DNA from: Clostridiaceae bacterium
GTDB lineage: Bacteria > Bacillota > Clostridia > Oscillospirales > Acutalibacteraceae
Direction: 5' to 3'
Assembly: GCA_016296885.1 (NCBI GenBank)
Contig: JAEDHT010000016.1
Span: 1 to 38,768, forward strand
Length of the DNA stretch: 38,768 nucleotides
A program made the position numbers and the translations under genes. The notes beneath the pieces were generated by a model. That model was not told the origin of the DNA, ran no database searches, and worked only from the letters and a program-made list of their open reading frames with translations. This document shows, piece after piece, positions 8,801 through 17,379 of the stretch (position 1 is the first letter of the stretch; every line of letters starts with the position of its first letter).

Positions 8801-9442
8801 AAATCTGACTTGCTTCATATCAGAAAAAGCTTTATTTCCGCTATACACAGACATCTGCTCTGACAACCACTCATCAGGAAATGGATGTGAACGTAAAAAC
8901 TCATATAGTGATAACACTATATTTTGCAGAGGTTTATCGTCACGTGATCCTGAAAAACACGCTGATAAATCATCAAAGGCAGGCGTTCTTTCTTCATAAA
9001 ACTGTTCCAAAACTTCAGTTATGGCATCATTTTTTATTATTTCCAGCTCGCTCTCATCACCCATTCTAAATCCCGGTGTGATATCAAGCAGTGTAAAATT
9101 ATCCCTTATCATATCAAGGCAAAAGCTATGCACTGTGCTTATGTAAGCATGGCTTAGCTTTAACTTTTGCTCTTTTAGCAGTGCGACATTCTGAGGGTTT
9201 TGCGAAATCAGCTCGTCAAGCTTATTTGATATTCTTTCTCTCATTTCTGATGCTGCTGCTCTGGTGTAGGTCACTATCAAGAGCTTATCTATCGACACAG
9301 GGGATTCTGCCCTTGTTATCTTCTCGATAACCCTTTGCACAAGCACGGCTGTTTTGCCTGAGCCTGCACCTGCCGATACCAATATACTGCCCCCATATGA
9401 ATATATAGCATCTCTTTGTTGCGGTGTCCATTGTGTACTCAT
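5840..9442 (-). CDS. addA: ATP-dependent helicase/nuclease subunit A (AddA)
   Basis: This 1200-residue protein is the UvrD-like helicase-nuclease of AddAB, which resects double-strand breaks for RecA loading. Walker A is SAGAGSGKT with Lys30, and the Walker B region is EVMVDEYQDANEVQ. Helicase motifs continue with VVGDVKQSIYRFR, NFRSNKGIL, MSIHSSKGLEFP and LRVLYVAMTRAKEKLY. The C-terminal RecB-type nuclease is intact: AVDCAFEENDEIVIIDYKTD holds the Asp-Asp-Lys metal site. The ATG at 9440-9442 has ACGGAG nine bases upstream, and the gap to addB is 35 bases. The length matches other Firmicute AddA proteins. Confidence 0.97.
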   Translation of the reverse strand: MSTQWTPQQRDAIYSYGGSILVSAGAGSGKTAVLVQRVIEKITRAESPVSIDKLLIVTYTRAAASEMRERISNKLDELISQNPQNVALLKEQKLKLSHAYISTVHSFCLDMIRDNFTLLDITPGFRMGDESELEIIKNDAITEVLEQFYEERTPAFDDLSACFSGSRDDKPLQNIVLSLYEFLRSHPFPDEWLSEQMSVYSGNKAFSDMKQVRFLLDYAREAADFCINIAQSTAQSLRSNEETNFTRERPNYRDPKATAKLKTTPPLEIAEYNLEFAQSLKQSINDGWDSTCEHLKKFQKEKVYSHADFNKTTAYLSFKTNRDFYNDAIEDLAGIFDRSEQDCRDDMAKAYPIVDQLFKIVLAFDHKFTEMKREKNILDFSDLEHLAIELLIKKSPDGEIEFSDIAKGFSSELDEVMVDEYQDANEVQNMIFRALSDDEKKLFVVGDVKQSIYRFRQAMPEIFMKKSENYGIYNCDSPSYPAKILLNRNFRSNKGILDSVNFVFSQIMSKQAGEIDYDENEYLLTDKQDTSATPAVEYVLIEKGESEEKNDVLEARQIADIILEQMSNHYITNKRGAKVRPMFGDFAVLLRSTSQHAPTFVDELLKLGIPATSTTKNGFFDCREVMLVMSLLRVIDNPMQDIPLISIMMSPLYGFTPDDIARYRCNYPNDNIYTMLCKEAEKEELPNYFLSELKEFRCYAASMHTDELINAIYEKKSVRSIIGAMGNSDIRINNINLLREYASSYEKNGFKGLNGFIRFMDKLSQSGKDLFGATAGSNDASNCVKVMSIHSSKGLEFPICIIAGLNRKFNSDSSAIMQIHPDMGIGFKQSMNIKNCRYDTMMREAVSKCVASGERSEELRVLYVAMTRAKEKLYFIHTNASFESSVNKAYSQLLCFDDIPPYLVRNAMRIGDWMLLCAMKLQCGRELVGRYIDSDEMYNHISDVKWNVRFVEPMQDESEIADIAQPDEEILVAQPDEELLEKLRERFEFKYKYEDITYLPVKYSVSALTKGNINISDNEYALTDSPAFLTDDGLTAAQRGTALHSFMQYADFYRASSDSVSELERLVSQEFITEAQAKAVNLEKVDCFFDSELGRRMLASNNIYREYRFAMIMKLSEIFDNEYSNDEGTLIQGAVDCAFEENDEIVIIDYKTDNINDMSELSARYSAQLRMYKLAMEKCTGKKVKELWLYSFKKNDKIRV

Positions 9443-9477
9443 ATCTGTTTTCTCCGTAACATATTAAATATCTTTCA

Positions 9478-12400
9478 TCACTTGGTTATTTTTTTGCAGC
9501 GGTCGTCATCTTCATATCCACACACAGACCTAAAGGCACAATATGCGCAAGCATCATATTTACCTTTTACCGGAAGCACATCTATACCTCCATTTTGCAG
9601 GCTTTCTCCCATCTCTATGAGTGTGACATCTATCGATCTAAATATTTCTTCCAGCTCCTCTGCCGGCACAAGGCTACTTTTACCGCTGTATTTTGGAATG
9701 TTGTCGTCAGACATTCCCTTTAGCACAACCGGGATAAACCTACCCTCCAGTGCTTTTTCCATAGCTTGCAGTACATTATAGTCATCTATAAGAAGTCCGT
9801 TCATCTGCAAGCTTTCAGACACGATTCTCTGTGTCTCGTCATCATCTGCATCCGGCGAAACATTAATATTGCTGACAGCCGCCGGCATATATAGCACACC
9901 TGACGGCACAACAGTGCCGTATTTTTTCTCGCCATTTGTATTTATGGTTGATAGATATAATAGCATCTGCATATTAAGCCCATGCACAATATCAGCTTTT
10001 ACAAATTTCTTACCGCCTGTTTTGTAATCGACTACTCTTACATAAGTCTTTCCGTCCTCTTTAAATGTATCTACCCTGTCTATTTTTCCTATCACATTGA
10101 TAGTTTTTCCGTTTGACATTTCGAGTCTATATGGCTTAATATCATCATCATTTGATATCTGCATCTCAAAGGCATCCGGCTTGAATTCACTTTGTGCGAA
10201 TTCCTCCATAAGCTGTATTACAAGCTGTGACACTCTATCCACCAGATTTTCACATAGATATTTAAATCTTGGAGATTTGTCATCATATCCGCCCATAAAT
10301 TTTGATACATATTCATCGGTCAGTTTTTTCACTACATCCTTTATATCTGAAAACGACATATCCGCTTTAGCATAAGATTTGTCTATAAAAAACTTCTCTA
10401 AAATACCATGCACCAATGAGCCATACTCTATATAATTAAGTTCCGCTTTCTTTCTCTCTTTTGCTTTAATGCCATACAAGCAAAAATAAGAGAATGGGCA
10501 AAGGTGATATTTTTCTACCTGTGACGGTGACACATACATATCCTTTTTAAACAGCCTTTCAGCTATTGATTTGTCGGATATAGTTACTATATCTTTTCGT
10601 CTTGCTTTGTCCACCGCTGATAGTTTTTTGGCATACACATCATCTTGTTCAAAATATTTACGCAATGTGGAGGCAACTCTGCCATATGGCTGTGATTTAG
10701 CATATGCTTCAAATGATGGTTCTTTAGCCCATAGAAGCTCTGATTCATCACACTCATCGGTTGAGGTGATTTTTATGTTTTTGAAAATTTTCATTGTTTC
10801 TGTGATTATCACAGACGGGCGTTTTTCCTCGCCACTCAGATTTCCGTTGTTATAAAGAAGATAGAGTCTTTCTGATGGAGACACAGCCGCTGTATAGGAG
10901 AAGAATGTTTCCATTGCTGTTAGTTTTTGAGGGTTGTCATACAGCTCCACACCATAATCGCTTAAAACATCACATTCCAATCGTGAGAAAAGTCCATCAT
11001 GCTTAGGTGGCATAGGAAACTCATCTTCATTTACTCCAAGCAAAAATACCACCTTAGGAGAATCTGGTCTGATTCTATCTGATGTGCCAAATGTGACTGT
11101 ATCAAAGCCTTTTGGTATATTGCCTATATCTCCACTGTTAATAACAAGTTTGATAAGCTCTCCGTATCTTTTTAGTGTCATAGGCTCTTTGTCACAGGCA
11201 AATGCAATATAGTCTAAAGACTCCATCATAATGCTCCACAGACGCTCTAAAAGCATAGCATGATAATGGTCGTTCTTGCTTTCATAATCAGATATTACCT
11301 CTATAAGTCTTTCTTTTACACCTGCATTTTCTATATATTTGTAAAGTGCTCGAGAGATCTCAACTGCATTTTTTCCCTTTGAGGCATTTTTAAAAGACAA
11401 AATCGGTGCTGTCATTCTCTCACGTATGTTATTTATTTTATTTAGCAGTTCTCTGCTTTTGTTATTTTCTTCCCTGCCAAAACCCATTGGGTTTTCTGTA
11501 AACTCACGATATAGCCTGCTTCCTTTTATATTCCACATCAAAATATAATTCTCAAATAGCGACACATCTTCATAGTCAACACTAGTGAGCCCTGATTTAT
11601 ACACTCTCATAAAGGCATCAATATTTGTGCTGGAGCAAGCCGCATCTATCACAGATTGCAGTGCAAGCATAAGTGGCTGAGAATCTATCGATTGCGTATT
11701 ATCCATAAAATATGGTATACCATACTTTTCTAAAGTGATGTCTAGCACACCTTGGTAGTTTTCACAGCTTCTCGATATCAAAACAATATCCTTATAGCGA
11801 TATTCCCCCGAAAACACAAGCTCCTTTATCTTTGCCGCCACATAGTTACACTCATCATATATATTTTTGGTGTTAATTATCGATATTTTATCTGTTTGTA
11901 TATCGGTTGTTGTTTTATCATTTGTAAAGATATTTTTTTCGAGAATTTCGAGCTCTGGAGTAACAAAACGTTTGCCTGATGTCAAATTTATCTTCTTACC
12001 AACAGTTGACCTAGCACGATTACACACCCTTATGAGTGCCTGATAGGTATCATGAGTGAGTGCAAATTTTTCACTATCTGAGTTTTCTTCTTCATAGCAC
12101 AGGCTGATATAGCAGTCTTTGCTTTGTATGAGCATATTACAAATTATGTCATACTCCGCCTTGGTAAATCCGGAAAATCCATCAATAAATACAACTGCAT
12201 CCTTAAAAAAATCATTCTGCGACAATTTCATACTCAACTTTTGAAGATCATCTGATGGGTCGCTGTAGCTTTCATTTAACAATAAGTTATACTTCTCAAA
12301 AATCAGGGCTACATCATTTATCTTAGCCTTTAGCATATCATCATTTATTTCTTCTGATGCATCAAAGAGCATTTGAGAAGACACCATGCATAGCTTAAGA

Positions 12401-12777
12401 CGCTCGGCTGTCTTTAGCATAAGTGATACAAGCTCCGGATATATCGCCTTAGACTTATATGCACCCAGCTCGTCTGCACATAGAGAAATAGCACGTGACA
12501 TAAGTATGTTCTTTTCGCCGTCAGAAACACGTCTGCCTGCTATTCCGCCTGTTTTTTGCATAACAAGGTCACTCATACGCTTAAAAGTGATCACGTTTAT
12601 TTTTCTTGAAAACTGCTCGCCTAGGTCTTGCAGTAGTTTTTTCTCCGTTGTGTGAGAACTTTGCTCCGGCACTATCAAGAACAATGGTATATCTGCACCA
12701 TGTGACATATCCTCCAGACTTTTTATCACATAGTCTGTCTTTCCACTGCCACTTGCTCCAAATATGAAATTAAGCAC
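9478..12777 (-). CDS. addB: ATP-dependent nuclease subunit B (AddB)
   Basis: This 1099-residue protein is the partner of AddA, with Chi-recognition and nuclease functions. Walker A near the N-terminus is GASGSGKT with Lys13. The RecB-like nuclease near the C-terminus shows IDRVDTF and VRVVDYKTGGKKF. Four cysteines expected for the 4Fe-4S cluster are present: one or more in YHLCPFSYFC upstream of the nuclease core, and CAYCAFRSVC at the end (Cys1077, 1080 and 1086). It starts with GTG at 12775-12777, supported by GGGAG. It is the first gene of the leftward operon. The Fe-S form suits an anaerobe. Confidence 0.96.
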   Translation of the reverse strand: MLNFIFGASGSGKTDYVIKSLEDMSHGADIPLFLIVPEQSSHTTEKKLLQDLGEQFSRKINVITFKRMSDLVMQKTGGIAGRRVSDGEKNILMSRAISLCADELGAYKSKAIYPELVSLMLKTAERLKLCMVSSQMLFDASEEINDDMLKAKINDVALIFEKYNLLLNESYSDPSDDLQKLSMKLSQNDFFKDAVVFIDGFSGFTKAEYDIICNMLIQSKDCYISLCYEEENSDSEKFALTHDTYQALIRVCNRARSTVGKKINLTSGKRFVTPELEILEKNIFTNDKTTTDIQTDKISIINTKNIYDECNYVAAKIKELVFSGEYRYKDIVLISRSCENYQGVLDITLEKYGIPYFMDNTQSIDSQPLMLALQSVIDAACSSTNIDAFMRVYKSGLTSVDYEDVSLFENYILMWNIKGSRLYREFTENPMGFGREENNKSRELLNKINNIRERMTAPILSFKNASKGKNAVEISRALYKYIENAGVKERLIEVISDYESKNDHYHAMLLERLWSIMMESLDYIAFACDKEPMTLKRYGELIKLVINSGDIGNIPKGFDTVTFGTSDRIRPDSPKVVFLLGVNEDEFPMPPKHDGLFSRLECDVLSDYGVELYDNPQKLTAMETFFSYTAAVSPSERLYLLYNNGNLSGEEKRPSVIITETMKIFKNIKITSTDECDESELLWAKEPSFEAYAKSQPYGRVASTLRKYFEQDDVYAKKLSAVDKARRKDIVTISDKSIAERLFKKDMYVSPSQVEKYHLCPFSYFCLYGIKAKERKKAELNYIEYGSLVHGILEKFFIDKSYAKADMSFSDIKDVVKKLTDEYVSKFMGGYDDKSPRFKYLCENLVDRVSQLVIQLMEEFAQSEFKPDAFEMQISNDDDIKPYRLEMSNGKTINVIGKIDRVDTFKEDGKTYVRVVDYKTGGKKFVKADIVHGLNMQMLLYLSTINTNGEKKYGTVVPSGVLYMPAAVSNINVSPDADDDETQRIVSESLQMNGLLIDDYNVLQAMEKALEGRFIPVVLKGMSDDNIPKYSGKSSLVPAEELEEIFRSIDVTLIEMGESLQNGGIDVLPVKGKYDACAYCAFRSVCGYEDDDRCKKITK

Positions 12778-12819
12778 TGCAAATCACTCCCACACAAAAA
12801 ATGAATATCTAATGCATAA

Positions 12820-12848
12820 ATTTTATCATATTATTGTCAAAAAGACAA
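12820..12848 (-). promoter_or_regulatory. Sigma-A-like promoter of the addB operon, overlapped by a palindrome
   Basis: On the minus strand, TTGTCT (12843-12848) and TAAAAT (12820-12825) are separated by 17 bases. The -35 box lies within a perfect inverted repeat, ATTGTC-AAAAA-GACAAT (12833-12849), which could be an operator or a coincidence of the promoter sequence. The addB GTG is about 43 bases further downstream. Confidence 0.5.
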
Positions 12849-12903
12849 TGTGAATAATAAAAGGATGCCTGTGAAGTACCTTTTTTAGGACATCAAAGAC
12901 AAA

Positions 12904-12940
12904 AAGTAGGAAAGGTGGTTTTTCGCCACTTTTCCTACTT
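12904..12940 (-). terminator. Intrinsic terminator of the ygfK operon
   Basis: Arms 12904-12918 and 12926-12940 form a 15-bp stem with one G-T pair and a 7-base loop. On the minus strand the stem is followed by TTTTTGTCTTTG. It lies 26 bases beyond the ygfK stop and ends the left arm of the purine cluster before the addB promoter. Confidence 0.9.
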
Positions 12941-12966
12941 CTAAAAACATAATTATCTAATAGTTA

Positions 12967-15900
12967 TCACAGCAGATATGAATAATCTTTATTGACAGCC
13001 TTGATAACCTCTGCCACGCCCTCCGGTATAGATGACATATCATCCAACTTGGCTGTCATCACATTGCCATACAAGCGAACCTTAACTGTGTTTGCATCTA
13101 CCATATAGAAGCCATTGTTTTGGCTATCGTTCATGCCCTTCTCATCTGCAAATAGAGTGAGTTTATCGAGATATGGTGAGCCTGCATATGGACAGAAAGT
13201 GGAACAGTTACCACATTCATTACACATGATATCTATATGAAGTATCTGAGGCATTCTGCCACATCCGAGCTTGATTTCTACATTTGCACGGTTTGGACAT
13301 ACTGTCACGCAGTTTTCGCAATAGCTGTTACACTCTATGCAACGTGATGTGCATTTGTCATCACAATTCTCGCACAAAACAGTCTTTTTAAGGTCAAGTC
13401 TCTTCATATTTTCACAGCTTGTGTCTGCCTTATTTACAGCAAACTCATAGTCTGTGAGAGCACTAACTGCCTCTTTTGCATCTCTGATAGCTTCTACGAT
13501 GGTGGCTGGGCCGTTCATGCAGTCGCCAATAATGCGAACATTCTCTTTGTTTGTCTCTGTTTTTTCCACCTTAACAATAGAGCTAGCCTCAAAGAGTCTT
13601 TCGTCTACATTTTCACCGATAGCTGTAACAAGGATATCACAAGGAAGCTCAACTGTTTCATCAGTAGCCACCGGTGAGCGTCTGCCACTCTCATCAGGCT
13701 CGCCAAGCTTCATCTTGCGACAAATCAAGTTTTTGCCGTCATAGCTCTCTGGATTTGTAAGCTCATAGAGCTTCACACCATCATCCAATGCCATGATAAG
13801 CTCCTCACTGTCGGCTGGCATATACTGTGCTGTACGTCTATACACAAGGTATGAATTTTTATTACCCTGCAATCTCACAGCGGCTCTTGCACAGTCCATA
13901 GCTGTGTTACCACCGCCTACTACTACAACGTTTTCGGCTGATGCAATCTCACCATTCTTGCATTTTTCGAGGAAATCAAGTGAATTAACAGCTTTTTCGC
14001 CATCAATTTTCATCTCGCCCTTCTTATATGCGCCTACAGCTACTATTATATATTTGTATCCGTCATTTTCGAGTGCAGAAATATCTGTGATTTCTGTGTT
14101 TGTTTTAAACTCAACACCCATAGCCTTTACAAGCTCGATATCCTTATCTATAGCATCGCCTGAGATGCGGAACTCTGGGATAACATAGCGAACTATACCG
14201 CCAAGTTTTTCTCTCTTTTCAAAAACAGTTACCTGCTTGCCGGCTCTTGCAAGGAAAAACGCTGCTGCAAGTCCTGCAGGACCACCACCGATTACAGCGG
14301 CTTTTTCGCCATTCTCGTTAACAGGCTTTAAGGTCTTGATAAATCCATCAAAACCCTTTTCTGCACTTTCGAGCTTTTTATCTCTGATATGCACACTGCT
14401 CTCATAGAACTGTCTTGTGCACTTGCTCATACAACGATGAGAACAGATCGTACCTGTCATAAATGGCAATGGATTTTGCTCTGCAATTACTGCAAGTGCC
14501 TCGGCATATTTACCCTCATCACAAAGCCTGATATACTCAGGGATATTTTGATGTATTGGGCATCCCTCAGAACATGGAGCGATAAAGCAATCAAGCAAAG
14601 GCAAATCACGATCAAGCTTTCTTGATTCTTCCGGCTTCACAAGCCCACGATACAGCTTTCTGTTATCGTCATTTCCATTCTCCATTGGCTTATACTCTTT
14701 GAGGTGACGTGGATCATCCACTACCTCTTTGAGCAATGTTTCGAGCAATTTTATATTTACACCGTTAAATTCTGTGTTTTCTTTATCATTAAGCTTATCG
14801 GCACTCTTTTCGAGATTTTCTGCTATTTGCACCATTCTACCATAGCCACCCGGCTTTAAGAATGTAGTAGCCATTGTGATAGGCCAGATGCCACATTCAA
14901 ACAGCTTTTCTACATTGAGAGCATCTATACCGCCACTAAATGATATTCTCAGTTTACCGTCAAAATCCTTTGAAAGCTTATCGGCAACCGAGATAGTAAG
15001 CGGATAAAGTGAACGGCCTGACATATACATCTCGCCACCAGGGAGCTCGCCTCTTGTGATTGTAACAGGGAAAGTGTTTGTAAGCTTTACACCGAATGTG
15101 AGATTTTTGTCCTCAGCAAGCTTTATCAGTCTTTGAAGCATAGGCACAGCATCGCTATACTGCAAGTCATCTCTGAAGTGGAAATCATCGAACACAACAT
15201 AGTCATATCCCATGTCGTCCATCAGATTTCTGGCATATTCATAGCCAAGAAGTGTAGGATTGCATTTGATAAATGTGTTAAGTCCCTTTTCGGTTATCAG
15301 ATATGTAGCGATCCTCTCTATCTCTGCAGGTGGGCATCCATGGAGCGTGGAAAGTGTAACGCCACGGCATACTCTTGGAGAAATAGAATCTATGAAAGCT
15401 TCATCAATCTTTTTAAATCTTGGGAGCATCTCTTTAAGAACAGCCTTACACTCTGCAAATATAGGCTGGCTAGATGCATCTTTTAGCCCTTCGATAAATT
15501 TATCTATCTTAGGTGTTTTAATACCATCGAGGTCATATCCCACGCTCATATTAAAGATAAAGCCGTTATCGTCACCCAAGTCAAGCTCTCTTGAAAGAAC
15601 CTTGAGCGCAAACCATGCCTTTACATACTCATTATAGGCATCTGGAATAAGAAGCTCTGTGGACCACTCTGTGTTGTAACATTCGTCGTCTGCTTTGATA
15701 CATGGCTTTGCCACCGGAAGGTCTTCACCGTCCAGCTTTTGAACTGTCTTTAGCTCAAAGAAACGGCTACCGGCAACATAAGATGCTACTATATTTTGTG
15801 TGAGCTGTGTGTGAGGTCCTGCGGCAGGGCCAAAAACAGTCTCCATCTTTTCACCAAAGATAGTATAGTCAGCTTTGTTACCTTTTTTATAAAACTTTGA

Positions 15901-15990
15901 TACACCAAATATCTTTCCGCTCTGCTCATATTCACAGAGAATGTGATTCATAAGCTTTTTAAACGGAATGGGTGTCATTATGTCACTCAT
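12967..15990 (-). CDS. ygfK: YgfK-type iron-sulfur flavo-oxidoreductase (annotated selenate reductase subunit), purine degradation
   Basis: This 1007-residue multidomain redox enzyme has three parts. Residues 1 to about 440 form a dihydroorotate-dehydrogenase-like barrel. Around 467-530 a GltD-type Fe-S domain begins with CFIAPCSEGC and GTICSHRCMSKC. An FAD fold follows (GGGPAGLAAAFFLARAG near 563), with an NADPH fold (VVGGGNTAMDCARAA near 690). The C-terminal ferredoxin region (about 873-935) has CENCDDKCTSRCIEC and CNECGNCSTFCPYAG clusters. The family was named for selenate reduction in E. coli; more recent gut-anaerobe work ties it to anaerobic urate/purine catabolism, probably as the reductive step. 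It ends the left arm after ssnA (34-base gap). AAGGAG precedes the ATG. The substrate is inferred from family and context. Confidence 0.92.
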   Translation of the reverse strand: MSDIMTPIPFKKLMNHILCEYEQSGKIFGVSKFYKKGNKADYTIFGEKMETVFGPAAGPHTQLTQNIVASYVAGSRFFELKTVQKLDGEDLPVAKPCIKADDECYNTEWSTELLIPDAYNEYVKAWFALKVLSRELDLGDDNGFIFNMSVGYDLDGIKTPKIDKFIEGLKDASSQPIFAECKAVLKEMLPRFKKIDEAFIDSISPRVCRGVTLSTLHGCPPAEIERIATYLITEKGLNTFIKCNPTLLGYEYARNLMDDMGYDYVVFDDFHFRDDLQYSDAVPMLQRLIKLAEDKNLTFGVKLTNTFPVTITRGELPGGEMYMSGRSLYPLTISVADKLSKDFDGKLRISFSGGIDALNVEKLFECGIWPITMATTFLKPGGYGRMVQIAENLEKSADKLNDKENTEFNGVNIKLLETLLKEVVDDPRHLKEYKPMENGNDDNRKLYRGLVKPEESRKLDRDLPLLDCFIAPCSEGCPIHQNIPEYIRLCDEGKYAEALAVIAEQNPLPFMTGTICSHRCMSKCTRQFYESSVHIRDKKLESAEKGFDGFIKTLKPVNENGEKAAVIGGGPAGLAAAFFLARAGKQVTVFEKREKLGGIVRYVIPEFRISGDAIDKDIELVKAMGVEFKTNTEITDISALENDGYKYIIVAVGAYKKGEMKIDGEKAVNSLDFLEKCKNGEIASAENVVVVGGGNTAMDCARAAVRLQGNKNSYLVYRRTAQYMPADSEELIMALDDGVKLYELTNPESYDGKNLICRKMKLGEPDESGRRSPVATDETVELPCDILVTAIGENVDERLFEASSIVKVEKTETNKENVRIIGDCMNGPATIVEAIRDAKEAVSALTDYEFAVNKADTSCENMKRLDLKKTVLCENCDDKCTSRCIECNSYCENCVTVCPNRANVEIKLGCGRMPQILHIDIMCNECGNCSTFCPYAGSPYLDKLTLFADEKGMNDSQNNGFYMVDANTVKVRLYGNVMTAKLDDMSSIPEGVAEVIKAVNKDYSYLL

Positions 15991-16024
15991 CTGAACATAT
16001 TCTCCTTTATCTATTTACTTGTAA

Positions 16025-17353
16025 TTAAGCATTGATATCGCTTGCAAGCTTTGAGGCCATTTCACGAGAATGAGCCATAACAGCAGCTTCATCAACACCA
16101 ATAAGCTCTCTGTCCTTCATAAGAAGCTTACCTGCACAGATAGTGGTGATAATGCTTCTGCCATTCATGCCAAACAGCACATGACCGTTGCAATTTGAGC
16201 CATTCATAGGTGTGAGTGGGTTGTAGTCAGACACAACGATATCAGCCGCATAGCCCTTCTTTATCATACCAAGTGGCACATCAAAATATCTGTTAGCTAT
16301 CTTAGCATTATTTGTGAATAGCATTTGAGGAACCTCGCCCCATGCCACATTTGGGTGACACTTATTGTGCTTGTGCAAAATATTTGCCACTTTATAAGAT
16401 TCCAGCATATCGTTAGTGTAGCCATCTGTGCCAAGACCTGTGAGCACGCCTGCCTTGAATATATCAAGTGTAGGAGGACATCCTACAGCATTTCCCATAT
16501 TACTCTCAGGATTGTGTACAACCATTGTATCGGTTGCCTTTAGCATTTCTATCTCTGCATTGTTGATATGTACGCAATGCACTGCGATTGTTTTGCTACC
16601 GAGAACATCGTTATCCATAAGTCTTTCAACGACTCTCTTGCCATGTGTTCTAAGGCTGTGGTGAAGATCATCAATACCCTCTGCAACGTGAATATGATAT
16701 CCCACATCTGATGGCAATTCCTTTTTGCACATTGCAAATGTTTCGTCAGATACAGTGAACGATGCGTGGATACCCATCATTGCCTTTAGCATATCAGATT
16801 TATTCTCTTTGCAATATTTAATAAAATCTGCATTCTCTTTTATAGATGCAAGTGACTTTTCTTTTCCGTCACGATCACTAACCTCATAGCACAAACAGCT
16901 TCTAATTCCATATTTCTTAGAAGCATCTGCTATTTCAAACAAGCTACCCTCTATACTTCCAAAGCTGGCATGATGGTCAAATATGGTTGTAACACCATTT
17001 TTGATGCAATCTATATATGTAGCCTCTGCGCTAACTCTGGTTTCTTCAAGTGTGAGCTTGCGGTCGAGTGTCCACCACATTCCGTCAAGCACATCAAGGA
17101 AGTTATTAGGATTGTAGCCATTTATGCTTAGTCCTCTTGCGAGCGCAGAGTAAATGTGATTGTGAGTATTGATAAGACCCGGCATGATAATGCCACCGTG
17201 TGCATCCACAAATTCTTCATCAGGATGAGCCTTTCTGAGCTCTTCTGTGGTACCCACTTCTTCTATAAGCTCGCCCTTTACAAGCACTGCACCGTCTTCA
17301 AAGAAGCTGTTATTTTCATCACGAGTGATAAGTCTTCCGTTACCGATAATCAT
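16025..17353 (-). CDS. ssnA: Putative aminohydrolase SsnA
   Basis: This 442-residue amidohydrolase-superfamily enzyme is related to chlorohydrolases and guanine deaminases. Metal ligands are visible in order: MPGLINTHNHIYS (HxH), YHIHVAEG, AVHCVHINN and GLGTDGYTNDML. The family always travels with ygfK and is implicated in hydrolytic deamination or ring opening in anaerobic purine breakdown; the exact substrate is not set by sequence. An AAGGAG SD precedes the ATG at 17351-17353. It lies 26 bases after the threonine-synthase-like gene and before ygfK. The E. coli name refers to a stationary-phase phenotype and not to its chemistry. Confidence 0.9.
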   Translation of the reverse strand: MIIGNGRLITRDENNSFFEDGAVLVKGELIEEVGTTEELRKAHPDEEFVDAHGGIIMPGLINTHNHIYSALARGLSINGYNPNNFLDVLDGMWWTLDRKLTLEETRVSAEATYIDCIKNGVTTIFDHHASFGSIEGSLFEIADASKKYGIRSCLCYEVSDRDGKEKSLASIKENADFIKYCKENKSDMLKAMMGIHASFTVSDETFAMCKKELPSDVGYHIHVAEGIDDLHHSLRTHGKRVVERLMDNDVLGSKTIAVHCVHINNAEIEMLKATDTMVVHNPESNMGNAVGCPPTLDIFKAGVLTGLGTDGYTNDMLESYKVANILHKHNKCHPNVAWGEVPQMLFTNNAKIANRYFDVPLGMIKKGYAADIVVSDYNPLTPMNGSNCNGHVLFGMNGRSIITTICAGKLLMKDRELIGVDEAAVMAHSREMASKLASDINA

Positions 17354-17379
17354 TATAAGTCAGTCTCCTTTGCTATATA

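Noticed and set aside
12967..15990. Selenocysteine (in-frame TGA) in the selenium-linked ygfK
   Set aside because: The frame is uninterrupted over its full expected length, so no recoding is needed.
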